From contig DHAE01000004.1 in assembly GCA_002397315.1 (NCBI GenBank), forward strand, positions 124,001 to 188,000: a DNA stretch of 64,000 nucleotides, read 5' to 3'. This document shows, in pieces, positions 34,805-45,116 of the stretch. How positions within the stretch are numbered: position 1 is the stretch's first letter; each line of letters starts with the position of its first letter. Both the position numbers and the translations under genes were made by a program. This DNA comes from Comamonadaceae bacterium UBA4962. GTDB lineage: Bacteria; Pseudomonadota; Gammaproteobacteria; Burkholderiales; Burkholderiaceae_C. A model generated the notes under the pieces. It was not told where the DNA came from, ran no database searches, and saw only the letters and a list, made by a program, of their open reading frames with translations.

Positions 34805-35677
34805 ATGCGCGGCAAGGCCCGTCCCGGCCAGCGCGCCGGGGGATCGAACTGGCGCCGCGTGCGCACGCCCGGGCGCACGCTGGAGGCCTCGCTGCTGAGC
34901 CGATACCGCCTGCGCGTGCACGGCTGGTGCATCGGTGCCTTCATGATGGCCTTCATGTGGGCGGTCTCGCACACGCAGATGGTGCTGGGCGTGGAGTCGC
35001 TCGCCGTTCGCTACCTCGTCACGCTCGGTGCCGGCTACCTCGCCTACCTGCTGGTGCTGCGGCTCTGGGCGGCGCGGCTGGTGCGGTCGCCTGCCCGGAA
35101 CGCGCGCAACCGGGACGAGGACGGCGTGGATGCCTCCAGCGGCGTGGACGTGCTCGACGCGGCTGAAACCCTGTACGACGCCGGCGAGCTCGCCGCGCGG
35201 GCCGTGCGCGGTGCGGGCGGGCGCTCGCCGGCGCTGCCGCAGTCCGGCGGCGGCGGCGATTTCGCCGGAGCGGGGGCCGAAGGGCACTTCGGCGATGCCC
35301 TGGGCGACGTGGCCGGCAATGCCCTGGGTGCCGCCGCCGAGGCCGACGAAGGCGCGGTGGTGGTCGTGCCCGTGGTGGCGATCTTCCTCGTCGGCGCGGC
35401 GGTGCTGTTCGGCGCGGGGGCGCTCGCGCTGCTGTACTTCGGCTTCGACGTGCTGCTGGCCGTGGCGGTGGAACTGGCGTTCTCGTACGCCACCGCCCGC
35501 GCCGCCGTGGGCGTGGAGCGCGCCGGCTGGCTCCCGGCCGCGGTGCGGCTCACCTGGAAGCCGCTGCTGGGCGCGCTGCTGTGCGCCGTGGTGCTGGGCG
35601 CCACGCTCGACCGCTTCCTGCCCGAGGCGCGGTCGCTGCCGGAGGCGGTGCGCATGCTGAAGGGCGGGGCCCGCTGA
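34805..35677 (+). CDS. Unknown membrane protein
   Basis: 290 residues. A basic N terminus leads to two hydrophobic helices (about 40-62 and 68-88), a polar Gly/Ala-rich middle (100-185), two more strongly hydrophobic stretches (GAVVVVPVVAIFLVGAAVLFGAGALALLYFGFDVLLAVAVELAFSYA, broken by one glycine-rich turn) and a last one near the C terminus (PLLGALLCAVVLGATL). It is coupled to alr by a gap of 6 bases. I do not recognise a family with an assigned function; neighbours give no firm clue. Confidence 0.75.
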   Translation: MRGKARPGQRAGGSNWRRVRTPGRTLEASLLSRYRLRVHGWCIGAFMMAFMWAVSHTQMVLGVESLAVRYLVTLGAGYLAYLLVLRLWAARLVRSPARNARNRDEDGVDASSGVDVLDAAETLYDAGELAARAVRGAGGRSPALPQSGGGGDFAGAGAEGHFGDALGDVAGNALGAAAEADEGAVVVVPVVAIFLVGAAVLFGAGALALLYFGFDVLLAVAVELAFSYATARAAVGVERAGWLPAAVRLTWKPLLGALLCAVVLGATLDRFLPEARSLPEAVRMLKGGAR

Positions 35678-35826
35678 ATTCCGGGGCGCAAAAGCGCCCG
35701 GAGTGGACGGCGCCGGCGCATATCGATACAACGACAAAGTCGTTCGCCAGCGCCGCGCTGATTGGCATAGTGGCCCCTTTGCCTGCCGAACGGCGGCTTC
35801 CGTTACCCATACACCACGCACGCACC

Positions 35827-37422
35827 ATGCGATTTTCCCGCACCCTCCTGGCAGCCTCCCTCGCGGCTGCACTCACGGCGGCCCTCCCGCTGGCCGCGCA
35901 GGCCGCCACCTTCCGCTTCGCCCGTTCGGCCGACGTGACCACCTGGGACGTGCACACCCACAACGTGGGCCCGAACAACGTGCTGCATTCGGCCGTGTAC
36001 GAAACGCTGGTCGAATACAACAGCAAGACCTTCAAGCCCGAACCGCAACTGGCCACCGCCTGGAAGCAGGTCAGTCCCACGCAACTGCGCGTCACGCTGC
36101 GCCAGGGCGTGAAGTTCAGCGACGGCTCGCCGCTCACGGCCGAGGACGTGAAGTTCTCGCTGGAGCGCGCGAAGGCCAAGACCTCCAACTACGCGGTGTA
36201 CGCGCAGGGCATCGACCGCTTGCAGGTGGTGGACGCGCAGACCATCGACATCTTCTCGGACGTGCCCAATCCGGTGCTGGTGAACCAGCTCACCGAGCTG
36301 CGCATCCTGAGCAAGCCCTGGGCCGAGAAGAACAACGCGCTCACGCCCAAGGACATCAAGACCAGCGACGAGCCCTTTACCCACCGCAACGCGCTGGGCA
36401 CGGGGCCGTTCGTGCTCAAGTCGTGGTCGCCCGACCAGCGCACCGTGCTCGCGGCCAACCCGCAGTGGTGGGGCAAGGGCAAGTACGCCGGCAACGTGAC
36501 GGACGTGGTCTACACCCCGATCAAGTCGGACGCGACACGCACCGCGGCGCTGCTCTCGGGCGAGGTGGACTTCGTGCTCGATCCGAGCCCGCAGGACATC
36601 GCCCGCGTGCGCCAGACCAGCGGTTTCAAGGTGCTGGAAGGCCCGGAGAACCGCACGCTGTTCCTGGGCCTGGACCAGTTCCGCGACGAGCTGCCCGGCT
36701 CCAACGTGAAAGGCAAGAACCCGCTCAAGGACGTGCGCGTGCGCCGCGCGCTCTACCAGGCGATCGACATCCAGACCATCCAGCGCGTGACGCTGCGCGG
36801 TCTCGCGCAGCCCACGGGCGTACTGATCGCGCGGCAGGTGAACGGCTGGACGCAGAAGGCCGATACGCGCTGGCCCCATGACGTCGCCGCCGCGCAGAAG
36901 CTGCTGGCCGAGGCCGGCTATCCGCAGGGCTTCGACGTCGATTTCGCGTGCAGCGCCGGCCGCTACATGAACGACGAGCAGCTCTGCCAGGCGATCACGG
37001 CGCAGTGGGCGAAGGTGGGCGTGCGCGCCAGGCTGCGCACCCAGCCGTTCGCCACGTATTTCCCGATGATCCAGCGCAACGAGGCCAGCATCTACCTGCT
37101 GGGCTGGGGAGTGCCGACCTTCGATGCGTTCTATTCGCTGCAGTCGCTGGTCCGCTCGCCGGGCGCGGGCGGCGACGGCAACTTCAACCTGGGCCGCTTC
37201 TCCGATCCGCAGCAGGACGCCCTGATCGAGCGCATCAAGAAGGAGACGGACCCGGCCACGCGCAACGGCCTCATCGAGCAGGCGCTGCTGAAGGACCACG
37301 AGCTGATCTCGCACATCCCGCTCTACAACCAGGTCATCCCCTGGGCCGCCACGCAGAAGGTGGAGCTGCCGCACCGCGCCGACAACCGCATCGACTGGCG
37401 CGTGCTGAAGGTGGCGAACTGA
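35827..37422 (+). CDS. ABC transporter solute receptor, DppA/OppA type
   Basis: 531 residues from ATG 35827, with a signal peptide (1-27, ending AAQAATF). SBP family 5 landmarks: FRFARSADVTTWDVHTHNVGPNNVLHSAVYETLVEY, LRQGVKFSDGSPLTAEDVKFSLERA, NALGTGPFVLKSW and KDVRVRRALYQAIDIQTIQR. It binds peptides or peptide-like solutes in the periplasm. No permease or ATPase gene follows; the downstream neighbour is convergent. Confidence 0.92.
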   Translation: MRFSRTLLAASLAAALTAALPLAAQAATFRFARSADVTTWDVHTHNVGPNNVLHSAVYETLVEYNSKTFKPEPQLATAWKQVSPTQLRVTLRQGVKFSDGSPLTAEDVKFSLERAKAKTSNYAVYAQGIDRLQVVDAQTIDIFSDVPNPVLVNQLTELRILSKPWAEKNNALTPKDIKTSDEPFTHRNALGTGPFVLKSWSPDQRTVLAANPQWWGKGKYAGNVTDVVYTPIKSDATRTAALLSGEVDFVLDPSPQDIARVRQTSGFKVLEGPENRTLFLGLDQFRDELPGSNVKGKNPLKDVRVRRALYQAIDIQTIQRVTLRGLAQPTGVLIARQVNGWTQKADTRWPHDVAAAQKLLAEAGYPQGFDVDFACSAGRYMNDEQLCQAITAQWAKVGVRARLRTQPFATYFPMIQRNEASIYLLGWGVPTFDAFYSLQSLVRSPGAGGDGNFNLGRFSDPQQDALIERIKKETDPATRNGLIEQALLKDHELISHIPLYNQVIPWAATQKVELPHRADNRIDWRVLKVAN

Positions 37423-37425
37423 CCG

Positions 37426-38709
37426 TCAGCCGGTGACCGTGCCGCGGGCCTCGCCCAGGCCGATGCGCGCCGCGCCTGCGCGCTCGCACCAGCCGCGCAG
37501 CGTGACCGTGTCGCCGTCCTCCAGGAAGCTGCGCTCCTCGCCGGACGGCAGGCGCACGGGCTGGCGCCCGGCCGCGGCCAGCTCCAGCAGCGAGCCGGCC
37601 TCCTGCGGCCCGGGGCCCGACAGCGTGCCCGAGCCGAGCAGGTCGCCGCTCTGCAGGTTGCAGCCGTTCACCGTGTGGTGCGCCACCAGTTGCGCGGGTG
37701 TCCAGTAGGCGGCGCGCGTGGTGTCGGTGCGCGAGAGCACCGCGGGCGGCAGGCCCTCGGCGCGCATGCGCTCGGTCTGCAGCAGCACTTCGAGCGTGAT
37801 CGCGAAGGCGCCGGTGGCGCGGTGGGTGGGCGAATCCAGGTAGGGCAGCGGTTGCGGATCTTCTGCGGGCCGCGTGAAGGGCGCGCGGAACGGCGCGAGC
37901 GCCTCCAGCGTCACCACCCAGGGCGAGAGGGTGCTGGCGAAGTTCTTCGAGAGGAACGGGCCCAGCGGCTGGTATTCCCAGCCCTGGATGTCGCGCGCGC
38001 TCCAGTCGTTGAAGAGCGCGACGCCGAACAGATGGTCCTCCGCCTCGCCGATGCCGATGGGCTCGCCCTGCGCGTTGCCCGTGCCGATGAACCAGCCCAG
38101 CTCCAGTTCGTAGTCCAGGCGGCGGCTCGGCGCCAGCACGGGCGCCGCCGTATCGGGCGCCTTGAGCTGGCCGCGCGGGCGCCGCACCGCCGCGCCGCAC
38201 GTGCCGCTCCTGCCGCCCACGCCGATGGAGGACGCGCGGCCGTGGTAGCCGATCGGCACCCACCGGTAGTTGGGCAGCAGCGGGTTTTCGGGGCGGAACT
38301 GCCGGCCCACGTTCGTGGCGTGGTGCACGCTGGTGTAGAAGTCGGTGTAGTCGCCGATGCGGCAGGGCACGAGCATCTCGGTGCCCTCCTGGGGCACGAG
38401 GGCCTGCTCCCACGCCGCCTGCTGCGCGCTGCCGGCGGCCAGGCCCTGCGAGAGCTGCGTGCGCAGCGCCCGGCGCGCCTGCGGCCCCTGCGCCATCAGC
38501 GCATTCATGTCGTCGTGCGGCACGAGGCCGGCGGCGCGCAGGTCCAGGATCCGGTCGCCGATGGCCACGCCGATGCGGCCGCTGCCGTCCTGCGCGCGGA
38601 AGCGGCCGAAGGGCAGGTTCTGGATGGGAAAGTCGCACTCCGCGGCGTTGGCGGATGCGACCCAGCTGCGCAGGGCCGGGTCGTGGGTGGCGTCGGTGGT
38701 GGGGGCCAT
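37426..38709 (-). CDS. fahA: Fumarylacetoacetase
   Basis: 427 residues, the length of full two-domain fumarylacetoacetases. The N-terminal domain has FPIQNLPFGRF and the catalytic part DYTDFYTSVHHATNVGRQFRPENPLLPNY, followed by the metal-binding YELELGWFIG, LFNDWSARDIQGWEYQPLGPFLSKNF and NGCNLQSGDLLGSGTLSG. It splits fumarylacetoacetate to fumarate and acetoacetate, the last step of tyrosine/homogentisate breakdown. The usual partner hmgA is absent; a Bug receptor gene is instead 10 bases upstream in the same operon. Confidence 0.94.
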   Translation of the reverse strand: MAPTTDATHDPALRSWVASANAAECDFPIQNLPFGRFRAQDGSGRIGVAIGDRILDLRAAGLVPHDDMNALMAQGPQARRALRTQLSQGLAAGSAQQAAWEQALVPQEGTEMLVPCRIGDYTDFYTSVHHATNVGRQFRPENPLLPNYRWVPIGYHGRASSIGVGGRSGTCGAAVRRPRGQLKAPDTAAPVLAPSRRLDYELELGWFIGTGNAQGEPIGIGEAEDHLFGVALFNDWSARDIQGWEYQPLGPFLSKNFASTLSPWVVTLEALAPFRAPFTRPAEDPQPLPYLDSPTHRATGAFAITLEVLLQTERMRAEGLPPAVLSRTDTTRAAYWTPAQLVAHHTVNGCNLQSGDLLGSGTLSGPGPQEAGSLLELAAAGRQPVRLPSGEERSFLEDGDTVTLRGWCERAGAARIGLGEARGTVTG

Positions 38710-38719
38710 GTGATTCCGG

Positions 38720-39721
38720 TCAGTCGGCGGTCATGCCGGCAGTGCGGGCCACCTGGCCCAGGCGCTCGTATTCGCGCTGCGTCAGGGCGCCGAACTCCGC
38801 GGCCGTGGAGCTGCGCGGCGTGAAGCCGGCGGCCAGCAGGCGGTCTTTGATGGCGGGCTCGGCCAGGGCGTCCTGCAGCGCCTTCTCCAGACGCTGCACC
38901 ACCGCGGCCGGCATGCCGGCGGGGCCATAGACGCCGAACCACGGTTCCACGGCGTAGCCGGCCAGGCCCGCCTCGGCGAGCGTGGGCACGTCGGGCAGCG
39001 CGGGCGAGCGCTGCGAACCGGCCACGGCCAGCGCGCGCAGCTTGCCGGCCTGGATGTGCGGCAGCGAGGCCGGCAGGTTGTCGAACGCCACGGGTACCTG
39101 GCCCGCGATCAGATCGGTGATGAGCGGCGCGCTGCCCTTGTAGGGCACGTGCGTCCAGTCGGTCTTGCTCATCTGCCCGAACAGCACGCCCGCGAGGTGC
39201 ATGGAGGTGCCCGCGCCCGCGGTGGAGAACGGCACGCCCGGGTGCTTGCGCGCGTAGTCGATCAGCTCGGCCACGTTCTTCACCGGCAGCGCGGGCCCGG
39301 CCTCCAGCACGATGGTCGAGTTCCCGAGCATCCCGATGGGCGTGAAGTCCTTGCGCGGGTCGAAGGGCATCTTCTTGTAGATGTGCGGGTTCAGCGCGTT
39401 GGTGGAGATCGCGCCCATGCCCACGGTATAGCCGTCGGGCGCGGCCTTGGCGACCGCGTCCATGCCGATGTTGCCGCCCGCGCCGCCGCGGTTGTCGATC
39501 ACGACGGGCTGGCCCAGCGTCTGCGCCATGCGCGCGCCCACCGTGCGGGCCACGAGGTCGGTCGTGCCGCCGGCCGCGTAGGGCACGATGAAGCGGATGG
39601 GGCGGGAGGGGAACGCGTCCTGCGCGGCCAGGGGGCCGGCGGCGGCGCCCAACAGCAGGGCGATGGCGGCGGTGCCGAGCAGCGCGCGGCGCGGCAATGC
39701 GGAAGTACGGGGGACGTGCAT
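38720..39721 (-). CDS. Bug-family (TctC-type) periplasmic solute receptor
   Basis: 333 residues. Signal peptide (basic PRRALLG, hydrophobic core, AAQDAFP). Bug signatures FPSRPIRFIVPYAAGGTTD, RGGAGGNIGMDAVAKAAPDGYT and HVPYKGSAPLITDLIAGQV are present. It is the first gene of a unit with fumarylacetoacetase and is transcribed away from an IclR regulator. That suggests a carboxylate feeding the homogentisate end of aromatic breakdown, but the ligand cannot be read from the sequence. Confidence 0.92.
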   Translation of the reverse strand: MHVPRTSALPRRALLGTAAIALLLGAAAGPLAAQDAFPSRPIRFIVPYAAGGTTDLVARTVGARMAQTLGQPVVIDNRGGAGGNIGMDAVAKAAPDGYTVGMGAISTNALNPHIYKKMPFDPRKDFTPIGMLGNSTIVLEAGPALPVKNVAELIDYARKHPGVPFSTAGAGTSMHLAGVLFGQMSKTDWTHVPYKGSAPLITDLIAGQVPVAFDNLPASLPHIQAGKLRALAVAGSQRSPALPDVPTLAEAGLAGYAVEPWFGVYGPAGMPAAVVQRLEKALQDALAEPAIKDRLLAAGFTPRSSTAAEFGALTQREYERLGQVARTAGMTAD

Positions 39722-39793
39722 GGAATGTCTCCTGGAGTTGTGGTGTTCGGGGCCGCTGCGATTGTTGCGATCGCCACGGCGCGCACCACCGGT

Positions 39794-39812
39794 TTGTCCA
39801 CTGCGTGGACAA
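39794..39812. promoter_or_regulatory. Perfect palindrome, candidate IclR operator
   Basis: TTGTCCAC-TGC-GTGGACAA is a 19-base perfect inverted repeat between the divergent Bug gene (start 39721) and the IclR gene (start 39856). Size and position fit an IclR-type binding site able to control both genes. Confidence 0.75.
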
Positions 39813-39855
39813 CCGTGGGCCGGATTCCATTCCAGCGGCGGGTATCCTGCGCGCC

Positions 39856-40635
39856 ATGACCACCGTGGTGCTCGACCGTGTCCTGCGCATCCTCGACCAG
39901 CTCTCCCGCTACGACGCGGGCGGGCTGACGCTGTCCGACATCGCCCGGCAATCGGGCATACCGCACCCCACGGTGCACCGGCTGCTGCGCGATCTGTCGG
40001 ATGCGCGCCTCGTCACCGCGCTGCCCGATGGCCGCGGCTACGTGCTGGGCCGGCGCGCTTTCGAAGTCGGCCTGGCCGCGCGGGCCCGGCACGACGTGGC
40101 GCCGCTCTTCGAAGCGCACCTGCGCCGGCTTACCGAGGCCACGGGCTACGCGGCCTACCTGTTCGTGCGCAGCGGGCTCGAAGCCGTGTGCCACGACCAC
40201 ACCCACCGGCAGCGGCTGGATCCGCCGCTGTCCGTCACCGTTGGGGGCCGGCGGCCGCTCGGCGTGGGCGCCGCGGGCCTGGCGCTGCTGGCCGCGCAGG
40301 ACGACGCCCGCGTGGAGGAAGCGCTCGCGGCCCACGCCGCGGTGCTCGGCCGCTACGGCGGGCTCGACGTGCCCGCGCTGCGCACGCTCATCGCGCAGAC
40401 GCGCGCCCTGGGTTACGCACGCAGCGGCGGCTGCCTCAACACCAACACCGCCGCCGTGGGCCACGCCGTGCGCGACGCGGGCGGCTGCGCCTTCGCGGCC
40501 GTGAGCCTGTCGACCACGGTGGCCCGCCTCACGCAGCGCGAGGCCGCGCGCCTGGCCTCGCTGCTGCGCGCCGAGATCGCGCAGGTCGAGCCGCGCGTGC
40601 GCTTCGCGTGGAGCGACGAGGCGGTGCTGCGGTGA
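39856..40635 (+). CDS. IclR-family transcriptional regulator
   Basis: 259 residues from ATG 39856. The helix-turn-helix is in LTLSDIARQSGIPHPTVHRLLRDLSDARLVT and the effector domain runs from about 75 (RRAFEVGLAARA) to 245, with the ligand-pocket part RRPLGVGAAGLALLAAQ. It is divergent from the Bug receptor/fumarylacetoacetase unit, and the perfect palindrome at 39794-39812 lies between them, so it is the likely regulator of that unit. Confidence 0.92.
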   Translation: MTTVVLDRVLRILDQLSRYDAGGLTLSDIARQSGIPHPTVHRLLRDLSDARLVTALPDGRGYVLGRRAFEVGLAARARHDVAPLFEAHLRRLTEATGYAAYLFVRSGLEAVCHDHTHRQRLDPPLSVTVGGRRPLGVGAAGLALLAAQDDARVEEALAAHAAVLGRYGGLDVPALRTLIAQTRALGYARSGGCLNTNTAAVGHAVRDAGGCAFAAVSLSTTVARLTQREAARLASLLRAEIAQVEPRVRFAWSDEAVLR

Positions 40636-40671
40636 TGCGCGCGGGCGCCGTGCCGCGTGGGCCGGGCCCGT

Positions 40672-41289
40672 TCAGACAAGAGCTTGCTGCACCGCCGGCC
40701 GGGCCGCGACGCGCTGCGAATGGGCATGCACCTTGGGAAAGCGCGCGATGTCCACGCCGTCGCTGGCCAGCCAGCTCGCCACGGTGAACAGGTAGCCGTC
40801 GGCCACCGTGTACTGGCCGCCCATCGCCCAGGGGCCGTCGCCGAGGTAGTGGCGTTCGATCAGCTCGAAGCATTCGGCCATGTTCTCCGGCACCTTCCGC
40901 TGCATCGCGGCGATGGCCTCGGGTGCGTCGGCCCAGCGGCTCGCGCGCGGGCGGTGCGCATGGGCGACGTGCACGGTGGAGGCCAGGTAGCTGTGGAACT
41001 CCTGCATGCGCGCGAAGCCATAGGCATCCGTGGGCGCGAGGTGGGCCTGCGGAAAGCGCTGCGCCACGTAGGCGAGCAGGGCGGGCGTCTCGGTCAGCAC
41101 GCCGGCCTCGGTGGCCAGCGCCGGCACGCGGCCCTTGGGGTTGACCGCGAGGTAATCCGGGCTGCGCTGCCCGCCGGCCGAGAAATCCACGTGCACCAGG
41201 CGGTGCTCCGCGCCGGCTTCGAGCAGGGCGATGCGCACGGCCTGCGCGCAGGTGCCGGGGGCGTGGTAGAGGGTGAGTTCAGGGGTCAT
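40672..41289 (-). CDS. Glutathione S-transferase family protein
   Basis: 205 residues. Thioredoxin-like N-terminal half: LTLYHAPGTCAQAVRIALLEAGAEH, then VNPKGRVPALATEAGVLTETPALLAYVAQRFP holding the glutathione-binding Val-Pro and Glu-Thr residues. The all-helical C-terminal half follows (MQEFHSYLASTVHVAHAHRPRASRWAD, YTVADGYLFTVASWL). The cysteine in PGTC at position 14 resembles the beta-class GST cysteine. Its ATG overlaps the stop of the dehydropantoate-reductase-like gene (ATGA), so the two are co-expressed; the substrate is unknown. Confidence 0.9.
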   Translation of the reverse strand: MTPELTLYHAPGTCAQAVRIALLEAGAEHRLVHVDFSAGGQRSPDYLAVNPKGRVPALATEAGVLTETPALLAYVAQRFPQAHLAPTDAYGFARMQEFHSYLASTVHVAHAHRPRASRWADAPEAIAAMQRKVPENMAECFELIERHYLGDGPWAMGGQYTVADGYLFTVASWLASDGVDIARFPKVHAHSQRVAARPAVQQALV

Positions 41290-42281
41290 GTCGGTCCAGG
41301 GGCGTGGTAGAGATGGCGGATGGATGCGAACAGGCGCACGAGGCCCAGCAGCGCATCGGTGTGGGGCGAGGGCACGCCGGTGATGCGCGCGAGTTCGTGC
41401 ACGGCGCCGATCAGGGCGTCGATCTCCAGGGGCTTGCCGGCTTCCACGTCCTGCAGCATCGAGGTCTTGAAGGCGCCGAGCTTGCGCGTCACCGCGTGCC
41501 GGTCCTCGGGCTGCTGGTCGATGGGCAGTCCCAGGCGCTCGCCGACGGCCTTGGCCTCGCGCATCACGTCGGACACGAACGCGCGCACGAGGTCGTCGTC
41601 CAGGATGCGGTCCGTCGTCGCGCCGGTGAGCGCGCTGATGGGGTTGATCGTCATGTTGCCCCACAGCTTGAACCAGATGTCCTGCTGGATGCGTGCGGAC
41701 CGTTCCACCTCGATGCCGCCCCGGGCGATGAGGACCGAGAGCGCCTCCAGCCGCGGGCTGGTGCCGCCGCCGGCCTCGCCGAGGATGAGCCGGTTGCCGA
41801 AGTGCTGGCGCACGATGCCGGGGCCCGCGAGCGAGCAGCTCGCATGCACCACGCCGCCGATCACGCGCGATGCGGGAATGGCGCGCGCCAGCACGCCGCC
41901 CGGGTCCACGGCCGCCAGTTCGCGCCCGTGCGCCGGGCCGGTGCAGCCTTCCAGGAACCACCAGGGCACGCCGTTCATGGCCGTGAGCACGGTGGTGCAA
42001 GGGCCCAGCAGCGGTGCGATGCGGGCGGCCACGTCGGGCAGCGCGGGGGCCTTCACGGCCAGCACGACGGCGTCCTGCGGGCCGAGCGCGGCGGGGTCGT
42101 CGTGCGCCACCACCGCGGCGTGTTCCCGTGTGCCGTCCGGCCGGATGCAGCGCAGGCCCTGCGTGCGCAGGGCGTCCAGCGTGGCGCCGCGTGCCACGAA
42201 GGAAACCCGGGCACCGGCACGCGCCAGGGCCATGCCCAGCCAGCCGCCGATGGCGCCGGCACCATAGATCGCGATCTGCAT
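41286..42281 (-). CDS. Ketopantoate reductase (PanE/ApbA) family protein
   Basis: 331 residues. NADP-binding start IAIYGAGAIGGWLGMALARAG, then AVVLAVKAPALPDVA and TAMNGVPWWF; the C-terminal ApbA domain has the catalytic lysine in WFKLWGNMTINPISALTGAT and TSMLQDVEAGKPLEIDALIG. It reduces a 2-oxo acid. Coupling to a GST gene rather than to panB/panC suggests a role other than pantothenate synthesis, so no symbol is given. Confidence 0.88.
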   Translation of the reverse strand: MQIAIYGAGAIGGWLGMALARAGARVSFVARGATLDALRTQGLRCIRPDGTREHAAVVAHDDPAALGPQDAVVLAVKAPALPDVAARIAPLLGPCTTVLTAMNGVPWWFLEGCTGPAHGRELAAVDPGGVLARAIPASRVIGGVVHASCSLAGPGIVRQHFGNRLILGEAGGGTSPRLEALSVLIARGGIEVERSARIQQDIWFKLWGNMTINPISALTGATTDRILDDDLVRAFVSDVMREAKAVGERLGLPIDQQPEDRHAVTRKLGAFKTSMLQDVEAGKPLEIDALIGAVHELARITGVPSPHTDALLGLVRLFASIRHLYHAPGPT

Positions 42282-42327
42282 CGTTGTCGCCCCTCCAGGA
42301 AGTCGCCACGCCCGGCACGGCAGGCGT

Positions 42328-42361
42328 GAGAAAGCCCCGCAGGCCGCAGGGCACGCGGGGC
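42328..42361 (-). terminator. Weak intrinsic terminator behind the lipoprotein gene
   Basis: On the minus strand GCCCCGC (42361-42355) pairs with GCGGGGC (42340-42334) across a 14-base loop and is followed by TTTCTC. The stem is strong but the loop long and the T run short. Confidence 0.4.
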
Positions 42362-42413
42362 CGGAGAGGCTATTGTGCTGCGGATGGCGGAGGCCACCCG
42401 CGGGCGCCGTTCG

Positions 42414-42806
42414 TCAGCGGGCGGCGCTGGAGGCGTCCGAAGCGGCGGAGGCCGGCGGCACGGCGCCTGCGGTCGAGCCGCCGAACACGGCACCGCCGGA
42501 GGGTGCCGGCGTGGTGGCGGAAGTGGAACCCGTGGCGCCGTCCGTCGTGCCGGTGCCCGTTCCGCTGCCCATGCTGCTGCCGCCGGTGCTGCCCGAGCCC
42601 ATGCTGCCCGTGTCGGATGCGGGCGGCATCGGCGCCGGCGCGGTCGTCGGGGCCGACGTGCTGGCCGGGGTGTTGTTCACGTTGCTTTCCTTGTTGCGAT
42701 CGCAGGCGGACAGGGCCAGCACCGAAGCGAGCGCGATCGGGGCGGCGACCAGCCAGCGGCGCGACGTGCGCGAGGGCGAAGCGGAAGAGGCGGTGTTCTC
42801 GGTCAT
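42414..42806 (-). CDS. Small Ser/Thr/Gly-rich lipoprotein
   Basis: 130 residues. A basic start (TSRRWLV) and hydrophobic core lead to a lipobox LSAC with the lipidated cysteine at 35. The mature part is low-complexity: Ser, Thr, Gly, Ala and Pro with repeated GSGS/TGT units, and no folded domain. D at +2 after the cysteine (CDRN) would favour retention in the inner membrane by the enterobacterial Lol rule. No family recognised; composition alone leaves the function open. Confidence 0.7.
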   Translation of the reverse strand: MTENTASSASPSRTSRRWLVAAPIALASVLALSACDRNKESNVNNTPASTSAPTTAPAPMPPASDTGSMGSGSTGGSSMGSGTGTGTTDGATGSTSATTPAPSGGAVFGGSTAGAVPPASAASDASSAAR

Positions 42807-43100
42807 AGGTTCGTTCTCCGTACAGCGTTCAGTTCAGGGAAGGCGGCGCCATGCCACCGGGACACCCATCCTAGGAAGCCTGCGGACCTCGCCGAGTAGG
42901 ATAGGGTTGACGACGCATTTGCTTACGGTTTTGGCGGCCGACCGTGCCGTCCGCGCCGGGGGCCGGGCGTGAAAATCCTCGCGCCGCCCCCAGATGCAGA
43001 GTGCTTCCCGCTCCCGGCGCCGGGCAGTGCGTTCATGCATGGCCGGCGCGGTGCATCTCCTCCGTCTCCCGCTTCTCCCTCCTCCCGGATTCCCTTTCCC

Positions 43101-44480
<1,380 letters not shown>

Positions 44481-44544
44481 ATTTCCCCCCTGGGTAAGCA
44501 CCATCCACAGCGAGGGGCTTGCTCCGGCCGACGACAATCGGCGC

Positions 44545-45018
44545 ATGAACCTGCTGCGCCGCTTCTTCATTCCCGTCCTCATCGCCCTGCTCGTCATCGC
44601 CGCCTACCGCTCGTACGGCTGGCAGGGTATCTTCGCCGTCGGCGGCGGCCTGGTCATGTGGGCGCTGCTGCATTTCACGCGGCTCATGAACATCATGCGC
44701 AAGGCGGCCGACCGGCCCATCGGCTACGTGGGCAGCGCCGTGATGCTCAACGCCCGCCTGCGCGAGGGCGTGAACCTGATGCACGTGGTGGCGATGACGC
44801 GCTCGCTGGGCGAGCTGCTGTCCCCCCAGGGCGAGGAGCCCGAGCGCTACCGCTGGACGGACGGCACGCAGTCGCACGTCACCTGCGAGTTCCGCGGTGG
44901 CCGGCTCGCCGCCTGGGAGCTGGTGCGGCCCGCACCGGCTGCGGACGACGACACCACCGCAGAGGGCGCGGCTGCCTCCGGCGCGCTCCCGCCCGCCGCC
45001 GGGCCGTCCGCGCCGTAA
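44545..45018 (+). CDS. Unknown small membrane protein
   Basis: 157 residues. Two adjacent membrane helices at the N terminus (FFIPVLIALLVIAAY and GIFAVGGGLVMWALLHFT), a conserved-looking cytoplasmic part (RPIGYVGSAVMLNARLREGVNLMHVVAMTRSLGEL, ERYRWTDGTQSHVTCEFRGGRLAAWEL) and an acidic Ala/Pro-rich tail. It lies between radA and ilvE, 65 bases behind the former. I do not know a functional name for it. Confidence 0.75.
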   Translation: MNLLRRFFIPVLIALLVIAAYRSYGWQGIFAVGGGLVMWALLHFTRLMNIMRKAADRPIGYVGSAVMLNARLREGVNLMHVVAMTRSLGELLSPQGEEPERYRWTDGTQSHVTCEFRGGRLAAWELVRPAPAADDDTTAEGAAASGALPPAAGPSAP

Positions 45019-45116
45019 AATCGCCGGTTTTGCGGGCTGCCGCGGCCGTGTCGGACGGGCCGGCCCGACGCAGCCCGGGACGATCCCGGCAGACAAGCCC
45101 CGGAAAAAGGAATCCC

